Shown here: in pieces, positions 1 through 13,199 of the stretch
How the letters are laid out: each line of letters begins with the position of its first letter
Numbering within the stretch: position 1 is the stretch's first letter
Assembly: GCF_047495875.1 (NCBI RefSeq)
Contig: NC_092462.1
Location: forward strand, 41,701,669-41,765,668
Reading direction: 5' to 3'
Length of the DNA stretch: 64,000 bases
Source of the DNA: Pithys albifrons albifrons
Taxonomy: Eukaryota > Chordata > Aves > Passeriformes > Thamnophilidae
Translations under genes and position numbers: made by a program
Notes under the pieces: generated by a model
The model's database searches: none
Seen by the model: only the letters and a program-made list of their open reading frames with translations
Told to the model about the DNA's origin: nothing

Positions 1-1415
1 AATGCCATTTAGGCATAATTTAAGAGGTTACCCATTTTGAGTTTTCCCCTCATCCCTGAGTTTCTAATCATTATTACACCCTCTGTGTCCTACCTAAAGC
101 AGAAACTGCCCTAGACAGGACCTCAGTGCCTACCAGTGTGCAGAACACCTCGCTGAACAGTCTATGAGAAAGCGTAACTGCTCTCTTCTCCATGACATAG
201 TCCAAATGACACAGTTATTTTTCAATTTACTAAATCCCATTGCAAACTCATCTATTGTGTTCTATTGATCAACTCTTACACTACTTAATAACTTTTTCCA
301 ATATTTCTCCCTCTCAGGGACTTTACATGTTTCCAATTTTTTTTTCCCAAATGCAGTAATTTTCTTTCATCTCTTGTATCACGGTGGAGAGTGGCTGAAG
401 AGTGGTTATGGAGACTTGCAGTGAACACAGACCTGAGGGCAATTACCTGTGTAATTGCCTGGAGCAAGACCCAACTAACTCCTCATTCATGCTGGGAAGT
501 CTAACATAGTTGATTGTGATACTTTCCTCAGACACAAAGGATAAAAGAAACTTTCACACTTTAGACACATTAATCTCATGTAAGACCTTGGTTAGTAAAT
601 GTTTGACCTTGATTTGTCCACGGTCTAAGAAAAAAGGGGGAAAAGTCAGTGAGACTTAACAATCCTCTTTCCTTCCCTGTCTGCTTTTCCTACTTAGGAT
701 TGGCTGTGAATATCTTTACTCTGGTATTTACCTTCAGATTACTAAGATGCATCTTAAATAGACTGCACCAAACCAAAATCTTGAGACAAACAACTGTGAT
801 GCAGGACATAAACCAAACAGTAACTGTCTGAATTTACAGGAACATAATCCCAATAATATGGTGTTATATATTTGTTCATCAAATCATGGGTGGGTTTACT
901 GATTTCAAGCATATGATGTTGATCCCCATTAAGGTATCTGGCTAAATGTACCATAAGTTTATCTGATTAGATTGCAGACAGTTCTGATGGTCCACACAAC
1001 TCCCCTAATGAAAGTTCTGCCTACCAAATGGATCAAAACCCCATCAGCTCTACTGCCTGACATCAATCCCTCCCTATCCTTGTTTTCAGCAACAGTTTTA
1101 TGGTGTTTTCCATATTAGTAACTGAAGTTCTAATGACCACAATACAGAGGTAAGTACAGAGTTATGTACAAGGCAAGAAATCAGATGTATTTTCTTCTTT
1201 TTAATTCAAAGACGGTTGATGTAAGTGACAACCACAACACTTTCATTAAGGTCTTGCTCAAGAGACCTCAGAGGAAAGATGTAAGAGAAGAGCTAGCTCA
1301 CAAAAATGGTGCATGTGTTTTTGTTCTTCATAGAAAGTGGCAAAGGAAGTGATTTGAAGATCTTGATTACTAAAACAAACAAACAAATTAAGGAAGGATG
1401 CTTTACGCATGTGGC
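1..1415. other. AT-rich sequence, nothing recognised
   Basis: Downstream of DCTD relative to its direction. Short open frames only; no repeat or exon recognised. Confidence 0.6.
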
Positions 1416-2461
1416 TGTATTAGGTTTGCATGGCAAGGTTTTGGCAATAGGAAGGGGGCTACAGAGGTGGCTTCTGTGAGAAGTGGCCAGAAGCTTCCCC
1501 TCTGTCCAGTGGAATCAATACCAGCCAAGGCTGTGCACATCAGCAATGGTGGGAGTGCCTCTGGGATAATAGAATTAAGAAGGTGGAGGGGAACCAAAAG
1601 GCAAATAGCAACTGGAGAGAGGAGGAAGATGAGCAAGCAACAATTCTGCAGACACCAAGGTCTGCAGAAGGAAGAGGAGGAGGTGCTCCAAGTACTGGAG
1701 CTGAGATTGCCCTGCAGCCTGTGGGGGAAGCCCATGGTGAGGCAGCTGTGCCCCTGCAATCTGTGGATGTCCATGGTGTAGCAGGTATCCACCTGCAGCC
1801 TGTGGAGCACTCCACTCTGGAGCAGGGGGTTGCCCAAAGGAGGCTGTGACCCTGTGAAAAGCCAATGGAGCAGGCTCCCGGCAGGACCAGTGGAGAGCGG
1901 AGTCCCTGTTGGAACAGGTTTGCTGCCAGGACCTGTGATCCTGGGGGGCACTCACACTGGGGCAGGCTGTTCCTGGAGGGCTGCATTCTGTGGAAAGGAA
2001 CCCACACTGAAGGAGTTCATGAAGAACTGCAGCCTGTGGGAATGACTCACATTGGAGAAGTTCATGGAGACTGTGTACCATGAGAGGGACCTCACATTGG
2101 AGCAGGGGAAGAGTGTGAGTCGTCCTCCCACTGAGGAGGAAGGAGCAGCAGAGAGAACATGTGATGAACTGACCACAGCCCCCATTCTCTGTGTCCCTGC
2201 TCTGCTGGCAGGGAGGAGGTGGGGAATTCAGGAGTAAAGTTAAGCCTGGGAAAAAGGGATGGGGTGAGGGGGGTTGTTTTAAAGATTTGTTTTTCTTTCT
2301 CATTATCCTACAGGTTTTCTCAGGTTGAGTCTTTTTGCTGATGACAGTGATGCCGCCCTGCCATTGTCTCAACCCACAAGCCCTTCCTTCTGTTTTCTGT
2401 CCCCTGTTCAGCTGGGGAGGGAGTGACAGAGCGGCTTTGGTGGGCACCTATCAACCCACCA
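1416..2461 (+). mobile_element. solo LTR of an avian endogenous retrovirus, about 1 kb
   Basis: GC-richer block starting TGTATTAGG and ending near ACCCACCA. It is recognised as a long LTR-type repeat common in bird genomes, with many internal half-repeats of the form CCTGCAGCCTGTGG / ACTCACATTGGAG. The 3' part has the usual short T-rich stretch followed by a CAGAGCGGCTTTGGTGGGCA-like end. No internal retroviral region follows, so it is a solo LTR left by recombination. Several overlapping ORFs on both strands (up to 290 codons) are products of its composition. The exact class is not certain and no target-site duplication was found. Confidence 0.75.
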
Positions 2462-5400
2462 GAGTGTCCAAAGAGTATTAGAGGGATTATTTGTCAAGGA
2501 ACTGCATTTTTTATGGCAAGTTTTTTACTATTGCTGTCTATCTGAGGTGTCCTAATAACCTTTGTTTCACTGAAGCTTCCATCTGTACTTTTCAACAGAG
2601 GTAGGATTCGGAAAGCTGAAATTAATCTACACCCTTGCCATGGAGAAACTCAGACTGGAACACCATCCCACTTCAGAAGCATTAAAATGTGCAGGCAGCA
2701 AGACAGAAAGCAAATGTTCCTGTCAGTGCAGGTCAATTCTACAATTTGGAATAAAATTACAACAGAAAGAGCAGTCTTTTGAATACTATATTGCTGTCAT
2801 TTAAAAGCAGAGAGAGAGATGGGATTTTAGTGAATTATTGAGGGGGCTTGGAGACCCAGCTTTCATGTGACACAGAAGACTACACTAATCACCACCAAGC
2901 AGCCCCTAGCAAACAATTCATCTCTCCCGCAATCTAGCTTTTAAATGAAAGGTGCCTGCTCCTTCTGAATTTATTGGACTGTATTCTGACCATAAAGTTA
3001 AATTACACAAGGAGTATCTAGAATATCTCAGCACAAAATCAATGTGCATTATTTTATATTTTGCTTTCTTCCTCATAACCTGCATACACACATACACTGA
3101 TCTATGAAAGTTTGTGTTCGCTAACAACACAGTTTCAAAAAGCGACTCAAGGAAAATACTGAAATTTATTCTAAGACAGAAATAATTCTATTTATCAATC
3201 ATTTTTCTTCCTCACCTCTTTGCTATTTAGAATATTTGCATAAAAATGGGATCTTTATTTCCCAAGAGTTCGTCAGCTGCTCCTGATATGATATAATTTC
3301 CATGGATACCAATTGTATGCGATGTTGCAAGCATGCAACTAAAGGATAAGGAAGAGAGAAATCAACTGCTTTATTCTTTTATTCTTATGTATCTTTTGAG
3401 TAACTCCATAAACAAAACCTAAAGCTTTATCTATTCAACTCATCACCCACATAAATAACCCACTCAGTCTCTCTCCTTTCCAAGCTCTCTTGGCAAAAAT
3501 GTCCCAGCTTATTTAAGTGTGTCCTGTCTTTCAAATATTATCTGCTACTCTATGAGAACAAAACTCTGGTCTTTAGCAGGTGACAGATTTTAATTTGCAT
3601 TTTTTAAAGCTAAACTTTTCAACTTGCTAATTCAGAAATAGAAGTGGCAGATTTCTCCATTAAAAAATCTTGGTAACATATTACTTTCAGTAAAATGATA
3701 AGTAACAAAGAACAATAGTTACAATGAAAATCTATCTAATAAAGAGGGAAGAAATTACAAAAGAAAAGAGCAAGTTTCAAAATTTTTTCATCAGTAAGTA
3801 TGGCAATTTAATGCAATGTGCCTGAACAACTGCAGGAGACTGAGTTACTACATAGTCTGATGTGGATTTTGATACCCATGTCTTTTTTAAAATAATTTGA
3901 AGAATATGTTGTTTTTAATTTAAAGTAATTTCTAGTTACAGGTTTTGGATGAACAAATTTTATCATTTTGTAACTATACAAAAAATATTTTTCAGATAAG
4001 CTTGTTCAGACTTTGACCCTGGGATTTCAATTTAGCTTAGAAATGTCCAGAAGAAAACAGCAGAGTAGGCAGAGAGAACTGCAGTGCCCATTCATCTAAG
4101 GAATCCTAATCTGACTCACAGGCAAGTCCTTGCAATATTTTGATGGTTAGTCCTTGCCTAACCTATAGAGGTGCAGGAAGACAGTCATAACTATAAAGCC
4201 TTCACCATTATCTATGATGCCTCTTTCCAGTATCTCAAAGGAAAGGAGCCATTTCACAGGGAAGAAAACACATACACACAATGAGATAAGAAACTTTGCC
4301 AGTCAAAAGCAGGGTTGGGAGCAAAGCTACAGTGAGAGGTCCCACCAGAGAGCACTAACCACTGAGGCACAGACCTGTTTCAAGGGTGGTCAGAACACGG
4401 CAGCACTGGGAATGTCTCACTCAATGTATTTTTCCCAATAACATCTCCTCCAGCATCTCTCAAGTCACTCCTTTGTTACACTTTGCAAACAAAATCAAAC
4501 TTCTCTGCCAGCAGCTAAAAGTTATGACCCCTCAGTCTCCTCGCTAATTTTGGTTTTATTTATCCCAGGCTCAGGCAGCACACTGAGGGGCAGCCACAAA
4601 AAGCCTCCCTGTAGCTTGCAGGCTCCTCCTTGCCAAGCCTGCTCACTAGCTGAAAAGAAAGGGATATTAAACCTCACCACAAGCTGAGGGAAAGCTTTCT
4701 CCCTTCTGCCATGGAAGGTTCAGTGGGAAGGTTCAATGCAAATACCTGGCTGGGGGCACATAGGTTGACTGCTGCACAGCCCCCAGGGCTGGCAGCATTC
4801 CACAATTTTGTGGTGTCCTCCCAGAAACTGAAATTCAAGGGATGCATACCCTGCAACACATAGAGGCAAGGCTCAAAGTTTGCAATTTCTGTTCGTTCTC
4901 TACTTCTCAGTAGCCTTAACATTATCTCTAGGTTAGAGATGAACTTTTTTTTTAAACTTTGCTCATCTGTCAAGTCTCATTGCCTGACATCAAGGAGATC
5001 AATTTGCCTTCCTTAAACTCAACTCCTGGCTCTTTTGAGAAGCTTCCCTTTATAGATCTTGGTCTCCTAAGCTCCTCTCTACAGCCTGTCTCCCCTGCTG
5101 CATCCTTCAACAGATTTTTTCAAATCATAACAGACAACCCATATAGGCTGACATGCTTTTTGCAGTGCTCGCTGCTCACATTGGAATGTTCCTACCCAAT
5201 TTGCTGGCATTCCTGGGCAGCACAGCAGAGAGTGGGGACGAGAGGAGTCTGCTACATTTGTACAGGCATGCACTTTGGAAAGGATTATTTTTCAGTAGTC
5301 AGTGAAAATGACATGGGTGAGGTAACTCCTAAACATTACCGCCAGAGAGTTTTTAGCATGAAGACCAGAGGATGTTCGTAGAATAAAAGAGAAAAAGGAA

Positions 5401-6309
5401 AACAGGAAAAGACAAAAAAAATCCCCCTGATGTTACCATAATCTGCCCTCTCTTTTGGAGATTTTTCTTTAGAAAGAAAACACATTTAAGTGTGTGAACG
5501 CATGACCTGCTCTCTCTTGAATGCCAAATTCTCAGAAACATCATTCATCTTACTACATATTTCTTCTCTGCCTGAGGTGAAGCAGTCAGTTCTGTGTGCC
5601 TGACACTGGTAGCTATGCCTTAACCTTAAAAAGCAGTCAAAGTAAAACAAAAGTGAAGCTCCAATTCCATACAGTTATTTCACCTTTTACAGAAAGTTGC
5701 CCATTAAAGAAAACTGTGACCTGAAACAGCTCTCCTTTGCTCTTCCCCAGTCCATTGCAAACTCCACCAGGGATATGTAAAAGAACACCTTAGTAACTTC
5801 AGTTTAAGCTAAAAGTGCATTTAAAATCAATCCAGGTAATGTGTAGCCCCACTTGAGGGCAGAATCTCAAATCAGAATATTTATTACCAAGCTGTAAAGC
5901 TGTGTTTTTGCAGACTTTGTCAGAAAGGAGATATTTGAATGCCAATAGGGACATCAGGCTCCATCTCTTTATAAGCCCTCAGTGAGGAAAGGATGTAAGC
6001 ACATCATCAACTTTAGCCCCTCTGACTTAAAGGATAGTTAAGCACATATTTTACATTCTGTCATGAACAGGAAATACGTAATACTATATTCATCTTAGCT
6101 GCAAGGGGAATTACACACTTACTTATACAGGCTACCTTGCTCACTGCAAAGCATGATTATGGCTTTTCTTGCACTCTGAGCTATGATCAACAGAAAAGGT
6201 ACTGGCCAGGAGAGAACGATGGGATCTGCCTATTAAGGTTTTTGTTCAAATCAAATATATGAAAGTACCATTTTATTATGCCTCACAGCAAGAACATTCC
6301 AGACATTTT
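2462..6309. other. intergenic, no gene seen
   Basis: Apart from the 54-bp element at 3232, only chance frames (for example 4674-4973 and 4959-5381). No splice-supported exon found. Confidence 0.6.
3232..3285 (+). repeat. 54-bp dispersed element, copy 1
   Basis: Ungapped match to 50481-50534 at about 43 of 54 positions, most changes being transitions. Contains the octamer-like ATTTGCAT followed by GGATCTTTATTTC. It may be an ancient repeat or a duplicated noncoding element. Confidence 0.6.
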
Positions 6310-6980
6310 GCTCAGTGGAAAAGGACCAGAGGTGCTGGTTGACAGTTGGCTGAACATGAGCCAGCAGTGTGCCCAGGTAGCCAAGAAGGCCAACAGCATC
6401 CTGGCCTCTATAATATATATATATTATAATATATAAAACAGTGCTGCTAGCAGGACTAGGGAAGTGATCATTCCCCTGTACTCAGCACTTGTGAGGCTGC
6501 ATTTCAGTCCTGTGTTCAGTTTTGGGCCCCTTTCTACAAGAAAGACAGTGAAGTGCTGGAGCAAGTTCAGAGAAGGGCAGCAGAGCTGGTAAAGGATCTG
6601 GAGCACAAGTCTTATAAAAAGCAGCTGAGGGAGCTGGGGTTGTTTAGCCTGGAGGAGACAGAAGGAAGACCTTATTCCTCTCTAAAACTGCCTGAAAGGA
6701 GGTTGTGGTAAGGTGGGTGTCAGTCTCTTTTCACAGGCAACAAGTGACAGAATGAAAGGAAATGGCCTCACATTGTGCCAGGGGAGGTTTAGATTAGATA
6801 TCAGGAAAAAAAATCATGTAAAGGTTTGTAAAGCATTGCAGGGTGCTGCCCAGGGAAGTGGTGGTTATGGCTCTTTAGGATGTGGTTTCATGGTGAACCT
6901 GGTTGTGGTGCTGGGTTAATGGTTGGACTTTGTGATCTTTTAGGTCTTTTCCAGCCTTAACGATTCTACAAATTCTGTGA
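6310..6980 (+). mobile_element. CR1 LINE fragment, 5'-truncated
   Basis: Matches the 3' part of avian CR1: segments such as ATGAGCCAGCAGTGTGCCCA and AGGGAGCTGGGGTTGTTTAG. It ends in the CR1 tail ATTCTGTGA at 6972-6980. The reverse-transcriptase C-terminal frame is broken by small deletions and by an AT-dinucleotide run at 6411-6436. It is an old, inactive copy. Confidence 0.93.
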
Positions 6981-9900
6981 TCAGTGACCTTTCTCTAGGC
7001 TTGTCAGTCCTAAGTGCCTAGGATCCCCAGGCAGTGCATCCTGCTGGGCACTGATCTGGCTCACACGTGTTCATGTAGCAGCATTTCCAATCAGAAAGAT
7101 GAGCCAGCCTGAGCAAAGAGGGGAAGAGCAGCAGGGACATCCTATTTCTAGAGCCATCCTACTGAACCAAGCCATGCCCCAGGAGAGCAGAAGTGACCCT
7201 GAAATGGAGATGCTCACCACTGCTGTCCACACAACATGACCCTGGGGAGGCAGCTGTAGAGCTGCATGACCTCGGTCAGGGAAGGATAGTGGAAGAACCA
7301 GAGACCCACAGCCCTGCCAGCTGACCAACAATAGGTAACAAACCTCTAACACAACCATGCACTTCCTTTTATCCCCAGACTTCAACATCCCAACACAAAG
7401 TTGTGCTGTGGAGGACTTTGTAGTCTTACTCTCCTTCCCCTCAGGGCAAGTCTCCAAGCACAAGCCAACTCTCTTTTACAAAGTTTCCACACCAAAGAAA
7501 CTCCTGTTTTTTCTCCTCTGGAAGGCAGATAAGCAATGTTACAGTAATAAGTAGATCCCTATAGACTAAGCCATTCATGATATGGCTGTTTGCTAGTTAC
7601 AGTCTGATGTCTCCAGTTGTCACAGAAACATTTCTTTCCCATGATATTTAAAAGAAAAAAAAAATAGGATATCCATATCCAGTATAATTAAGTACAGTCA
7701 CCCTTTAAAAGAAGAATACTTGGAATAAGAAATCCTGGCATCTGAATGTGAAGCTCTTTAGCAAAACTTGTCAGTGCTTCAAGAAATAAATATGAAAACC
7801 ATACCACAAAACGCGAGATGCATTATTATTAGCATCTTTAATAACAGTAGAAAAATTAAGGTGCCATATTGTTTACAACACAAAATTAAAATTTTAATTT
7901 CAATCAGTCCTGTTTACCCAGCAACAGTTTGATTAGCAGTCAGCACTGATCGAACAGTGGAGGAAAGAAAATCCTCCCACAACAAGATATGCCACATAAA
8001 AGACTTCAGCACGAGTCAACAAGCAGCAATGGCAGCTACACAGCCAGCTACAGAATGTACTCAAGTCTGGCAAACCAAGACACAACTTATGCCACTGAAG
8101 AAGTGATTTGAATATATTTTGTTTCCTGTCCTTTGGTGCAGGGTGCCTTACTGAATATTTGCATGGCAGAATTGAAATACGCATTAGCTTGAAACAATGG
8201 AGGAATAGGGAGGTAGAGAATGGAGTAAGAAATCGCAGGAAACTGCAGGCAATTGCTTCTTTATTATGCATATTTTGCTGCTGGAGCACATTATTCTCAT
8301 TCTCCTCCGGGCAGGATTTGTTAAGAGCACAGTAAATAATGTCAAAAACTAAAAAATCCAGCACATTGAGCTTGATTTTTTTTCTTTTGCCTCATATTTG
8401 GCAGAGGGAATGCCCTGGCAGAGGCTAGATTTTCCAGCACAAATCTTGATGCATACAAAACAGGCGTAGCAGTTTCCTATTCCTCCCTCTACTCCTTAAT
8501 TCCTTCTTAAAAAAAAAAAAAAGAAAAAATCAGGTAGAGACACAACAACAAATGGCTGTAATTCATGTATCATGTCACATGTATCTCCATTTTAAGTGTT
8601 GCCCTTCTGCTGCACAGTTGACAGAGAGATGGGGCCCTTCTGGTTCATTTTTCCCAGTGACAGGCAGCAGCCCTCCTGCCACAATTATCTGGTGGTGCCT
8701 TCAAGGCATAGAGCTGCCCAAGGCACCTTCCTCCTGGGATACCTCCTCAGCAGGGAAGGGGTTCAAAGCTCAGCTGCATCAATGCCTTGGAAGCATTCAG
8801 ATGACATAAGCCCACTGCTCCTGAAGATGAGCAATGTTAGGAAGCAAGCTGCTACGATTAAGCTCTTACTCCAGCAAAAACAAAAATCAAATACTGCACG
8901 CTTCCATAGCTTGATTAACCACATGCTTCATTAAAGCTTTCACTGCTGTTTAACCGAGCTGTAAATGCCAGGAAGACAGTGAGCTTTCTGAATGAGGCTC
9001 AGACAGTTCAAGAATTCTTTCCCCTTTCTCCCTCCTCATTTCCTTCAAGCCAGAGAAAGTAAACAGGTGAGTTAAGTGTAAAAGGAAAGGAATGTGGATT
9101 TAAAGGTTTCATATAGGGTTTCTTAATCTGTCAGCTCCATTCAATGCTTTTGCACTGTGACTTTCAGTAGTTCCCAAGGCTAAGAACACAGAGCAGATGC
9201 AGACTAAGCACTTGAAACAAGTTTTACCCCTCTGTTCTCAAATCAGAGATGGTTTTACATTAGATAAACCTGGATTTTAAAGTGAAGGGAGAGAAATCTG
9301 CTAAAAGAGGCTTTAGTGGTGCAAACTCTTTGAGCTCTCACCACTGAAGAGAGAAAGAGTTGGTACCTCACACTTTCAGCCCTCTATTATATAAATGCTT
9401 TTCTTACCTACAACTGAGAAGAAACATCTGCAAGTGGCCTTTCAGCTGTGGTCATTTCTGTACTTCATGCTTAAGTGCTCCCAGTGTAGCAGCAACCCAA
9501 AACAACCCTGCTAGGTTACTAGAGCACTGCTTGCTGCTCCTTTATGAATCTCATGCTGCTTCACAGCAGCTTCCCAGCTCCCTGAAGCTCACCTGCTTCC
9601 CACAGGCCCAGCTGCACCTCATAAACTTATCCCAGGCCCCGGGGTGAGAACTACCCCTAGATCCCTGCAACTGCTGCTTCAGGGTGAGCAGGTGAGGCCT
9701 CTGTGCTTGGTCTCACCTCACTTGCATAGACTTCCCTTTCCTAGCTTCAGAAAGAAAAGTCAGGGGTGGTAAGTCGAAATTTTCTGTTATTTTGCTCATT
9801 GTCAACAGCCTAAAATCCCTGCAAGATTCATTCTGCTAGCTGGTAGAACTACTGCAGCTTCTGCAGTTATGTACATAAAGCTTTCAGGTTGAATGATGCA

Positions 9901-10734
9901 CCAGAAGAGTTTTTACTGCCAAGGTTGTCATAGGCTACTTTGGAAATAAGAACAATTGTACTGGTCACAGCACACTTTTTGTTATCTTTGTGAAAATACT
10001 CCTAACATGCAAAGCAATAAAGTGCTCAGTGAGTGAGCAAAGCTTCAAAGATGAAGATTATGCTTTTACTCAGTATGGCAGGCTTTGAAACCATCCTTTC
10101 TTAAATTAAATTTATGTAAATAAGATAGCTAGTTCCTTGGGTTCTGTGACAGGAGAATGGAACAGTTATTTATAAGGAAAATCTAGATGATGACAGAATT
10201 TAGTTTTAACTGTTAAGACAGACTTATATTGAACTGGATTTGTGATTTCATCTTCCAATGAATGCTCCTGAAGTAACTATGGAAATGCTTCTCAGAGTCT
10301 CCTTTCAGGTCTCTGTACCAGGCTTTCCAAGCAATCACTAATGAAGCCTTAGCCCCCAGCCACCTCTCCTTTCCCCAGCAGGCTGAAGGGGTGGTTGACC
10401 ATGGAAGTGGTGCTGGTGGCCACAAAAGGGCCTGTGAAGTTTCACTGTGGTGAACCATCAGGCTCAAAGAGCCAGTGGTTCAAAGTCCAGCTGTATTAGT
10501 GGCTGGGGAATGAGCTGATGGAAACATGATGGTGTGTGGCACCAGAATAGAATCACTACCTGTTGGCTGGGCATCTAGTGGATGGATGAAAGGCACCTTG
10601 ACAAAATGGGATCCCCATGGATGCTTCTGTCCACTAGTGGATCCTGTTGCCATGCCCTTGCTGCTGAGAAGGCACATCAGTAAGCATCCAGGATTGGAAT
10701 GGATGACCAGAAAGGCTACAGAATCTCTATTCTT
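6981..10734. other. intergenic, no gene seen
   Basis: Includes moderately complex sequence around 8100-8350 that could be conserved noncoding DNA, but nothing definite. Open frames at 7071-7463 and 7933-8364 lack any recognised domain. Confidence 0.5.
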
Positions 10735-10860
10735 TTAGATACTCACCCAGACAAGGCCTGAGCAACTGGATCTAACTTGTAAGTAAACAGTGCTTTCAGA
10801 AGCAAGTGGTAAGACTAAATGCTCTCTTAGAGATCCTTCCAGTCTAAATGTTTCTATTCA
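10735..10860 (+). mobile_element. degenerate CR1 3' end
   Basis: Resembles the last 120 bases of CR1: GACAAGGCCTGAGCAACTGGATCTA and a following AGATCCTTCCAGTCTAAATGTTTCTA stand where CR1 has its terminal block before ATTCTGTG. It is diverged; the call rests on colinear weak matches. Confidence 0.6.
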
Positions 10861-11582
10861 TCTTGAACTTCAGCAGCAGAAACATAGTTTATTGTATTTA
10901 CCTGTTTTCTTTGTTTCCTCTTAGTAATTATTCTTTATTTGAAAGTCAAAGCAGTATCTCCTCAACTATTAAAACAAACCCCAAAAGAAGTGAGAAGCAT
11001 ACAGTGCTTTAGACAGGCATAAAGTAAGGATCAAAACTTTGATTTGCTCTAAAACATTAACCTCAGACTAAGCATGTACTGTCTCGAGTTGTGCACATGT
11101 GTTTTCCCTTTCCATAAAGTTGCCCTGGAAATCACAAGCCCACTTACTAGCCTGTGTCAACTGACAATTACTCTGGTATCTTGTATACGTACCTCTACCA
11201 GATCAAAAACTGACCAGGAAGAATTTAAAAGCCTGTCCTATTCTCCAGTACTGTTTTTTTGTTAAACAAACAGGACAGTCCTGGGGAAACAAAAAGAATT
11301 CATCATTTAAAAAGTGCTTTCCTAAAAACACCTAGACAATGGTTAAAAAAAACTCCTGAGTTTTCATGCACATTATGTATTCACAGTATCCAGCATATAT
11401 CTTTTAAGTCTGAACTTAGATCAGCAATTATCTATGAAGAAAACAGCAATTTTGCTGCCAAATTCAAAAATTCTGCTTTTTCTCGCCCCTCTGTCACAGT
11501 GTCAGACACATATAACTCAAAATGCTTCTACTTACTAATTCAGGCCAAAGAAAAAGATGTGCATAAGCTGGTTTAGTGACAT

Positions 11583-13120
11583 TTTATTAAAGTAATTTTT
11601 CAGGCTTCACCCTCCCCCTACACATATGTGCAAATTTCTCCTTCTGGTACTAAGCTACAGACCAATTTTGAGATGGAAAACAGTTGTAGGAAAAAGAGAG
11701 AAACTAAAATTATTTTATAAATGGACACATAATACATTACAGTGGTCCCTTTAGTAGTCAAGTGGTTCATGAACATTATACTTTATGTAATATCACAAAT
11801 GCACAAAATACGCTTTCCATATGATTGCAAAAACAGCAGCACTCTGGAGCCAAGTGCATGACTTAATATTATAATAACGAGTCAACTTCAATGTAGTGGA
11901 TTTTAATAAGACTTTAATAATACTGGTATGAAGCCAAATTACATAATGTCCCAAAATATGAAACAAGGCTTTTATAGAAAAAATAAAAGCTCATTGAAAT
12001 ATAACATTAAAAAAACCAAAACTAGCAACAAAACAAACAACCACCAATGTTATCTAAACAAAACCATTAGGCATATTTAATTTTTAAAAATCAAATTAGA
12101 GAAAAAGAACTCAAATCTATTCCCAGATCTCAGGATAAAATTAAAAAGGATATTATTTTAGGCAACATTTATTAAAATGAAGGTACTATTCCAGCTCTGG
12201 GAAACACGCTAACAGCATTAATTACCTCTTTTGGCACAGATATGGATTGATGATCTCCAATTTCTCTCAAAAGGACAAAATATGATTCAGTTACCTTACA
12301 GATTGAGTTTAAGACTGAGCTATGTTGGATTATCTAGAAACCACTTAGACCAATAGAATTATTTCCTTCTACACATGAAAACAAACTCCAAGTAAGAGTC
12401 CAAAGGTAAAGAGCCGAATTATTTATTCCCTCAACCCAATCCAGTTCTGGAACCTTGAGAGAAACAAGGACTTGAAGGCACCTGTAACGCTCCATCAGGC
12501 ATGGACAATTTTCAGAAGAGCTTCCTCTCTCACCCCTCCCCAAGTATGGCAGTGTTAGACAGCAAGTAAAAGAAAAATCAGTATTTTAATTTTTGGGTAA
12601 CACAAGCAGAACACCACACATTCTTAAAGCTGTAAAACTTTTCAAACATTAGTCTTAAGCTAGTTGGAAGATTAACATTTGCATGGATAACATTTTTTGT
12701 TCTTTATTAGGATCAACTGTTTAGATCCACATATCTGAGAGAGATCAACATATATTAGTATGTTCCAACAGCTACTGGTGCACACCACTGTTAAACTGAG
12801 CCTAAATCAATGCTCACAGCCCATCAGAGCACGTGGTGATGAATACCAGAAGAATCAGAGCAGTTTTCTTCAAATATATTGTCTCATCTATGTGTCTCCA
12901 CTTTTTAAGCAGTTTGGATAAAGGCATAAAAAAATTTTAAGTATATTTAGATTCCACATGGCAAGATGAAGTGAGAGGGAACATTTTATGCCTTGGATTT
13001 CTCATAAGTCTTTAGCTACAGACACCATTAAAAAGTTGCAAGTAACTTCAAGATGAAAGGCATTAGCAGCTTTTTAGAAAAGGATAATCATACTTTTCTA
13101 AAGACTTAATGAGACGTAAT
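11583..13120 (-). other. DCTD: DCTD 3' UTR, tentative, with AATAAA signal at 11588-11583
   Basis: The roughly 1.5 kb after the DCTD stop codon is AT-rich and without coding content. On the minus strand an AATAAA hexamer at 11588-11583 is followed about 25-40 bases later by a T-rich stretch, as expected for a cleavage site. Other AATAAA hexamers nearer the stop, for example at 12708-12703, could be used instead or as well. The 3' end cannot be fixed without transcript data. Confidence 0.4.
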
Positions 13121-13199
13121 TCACAGAAGCTTTTGACTTGGTCTACTGTTAATTGAATCAAAGTCGATGATGATCTTGTTACATTTTGGCTTGAATTCC
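13121..13199 (-). CDS. DCTD: DCTD coding exon 6 and stop codon
   Basis: Final coding segment: the split Arg codon, then [20 protein letters not shown] and SQKLL, ending in TGA at 13123-13121. The acceptor is a long T run, TTTTTTTTTAG|GGAATT. The [13 protein letters not shown] tail is the recognised C terminus of vertebrate DCTD; here the last residue is Leu. Confidence 0.94.

Noticed and set aside
1403..2447. Overlapping frames of up to 290 codons
   Set aside because: They fall within an LTR-type repeat with no recognised domain and overlap on both strands.
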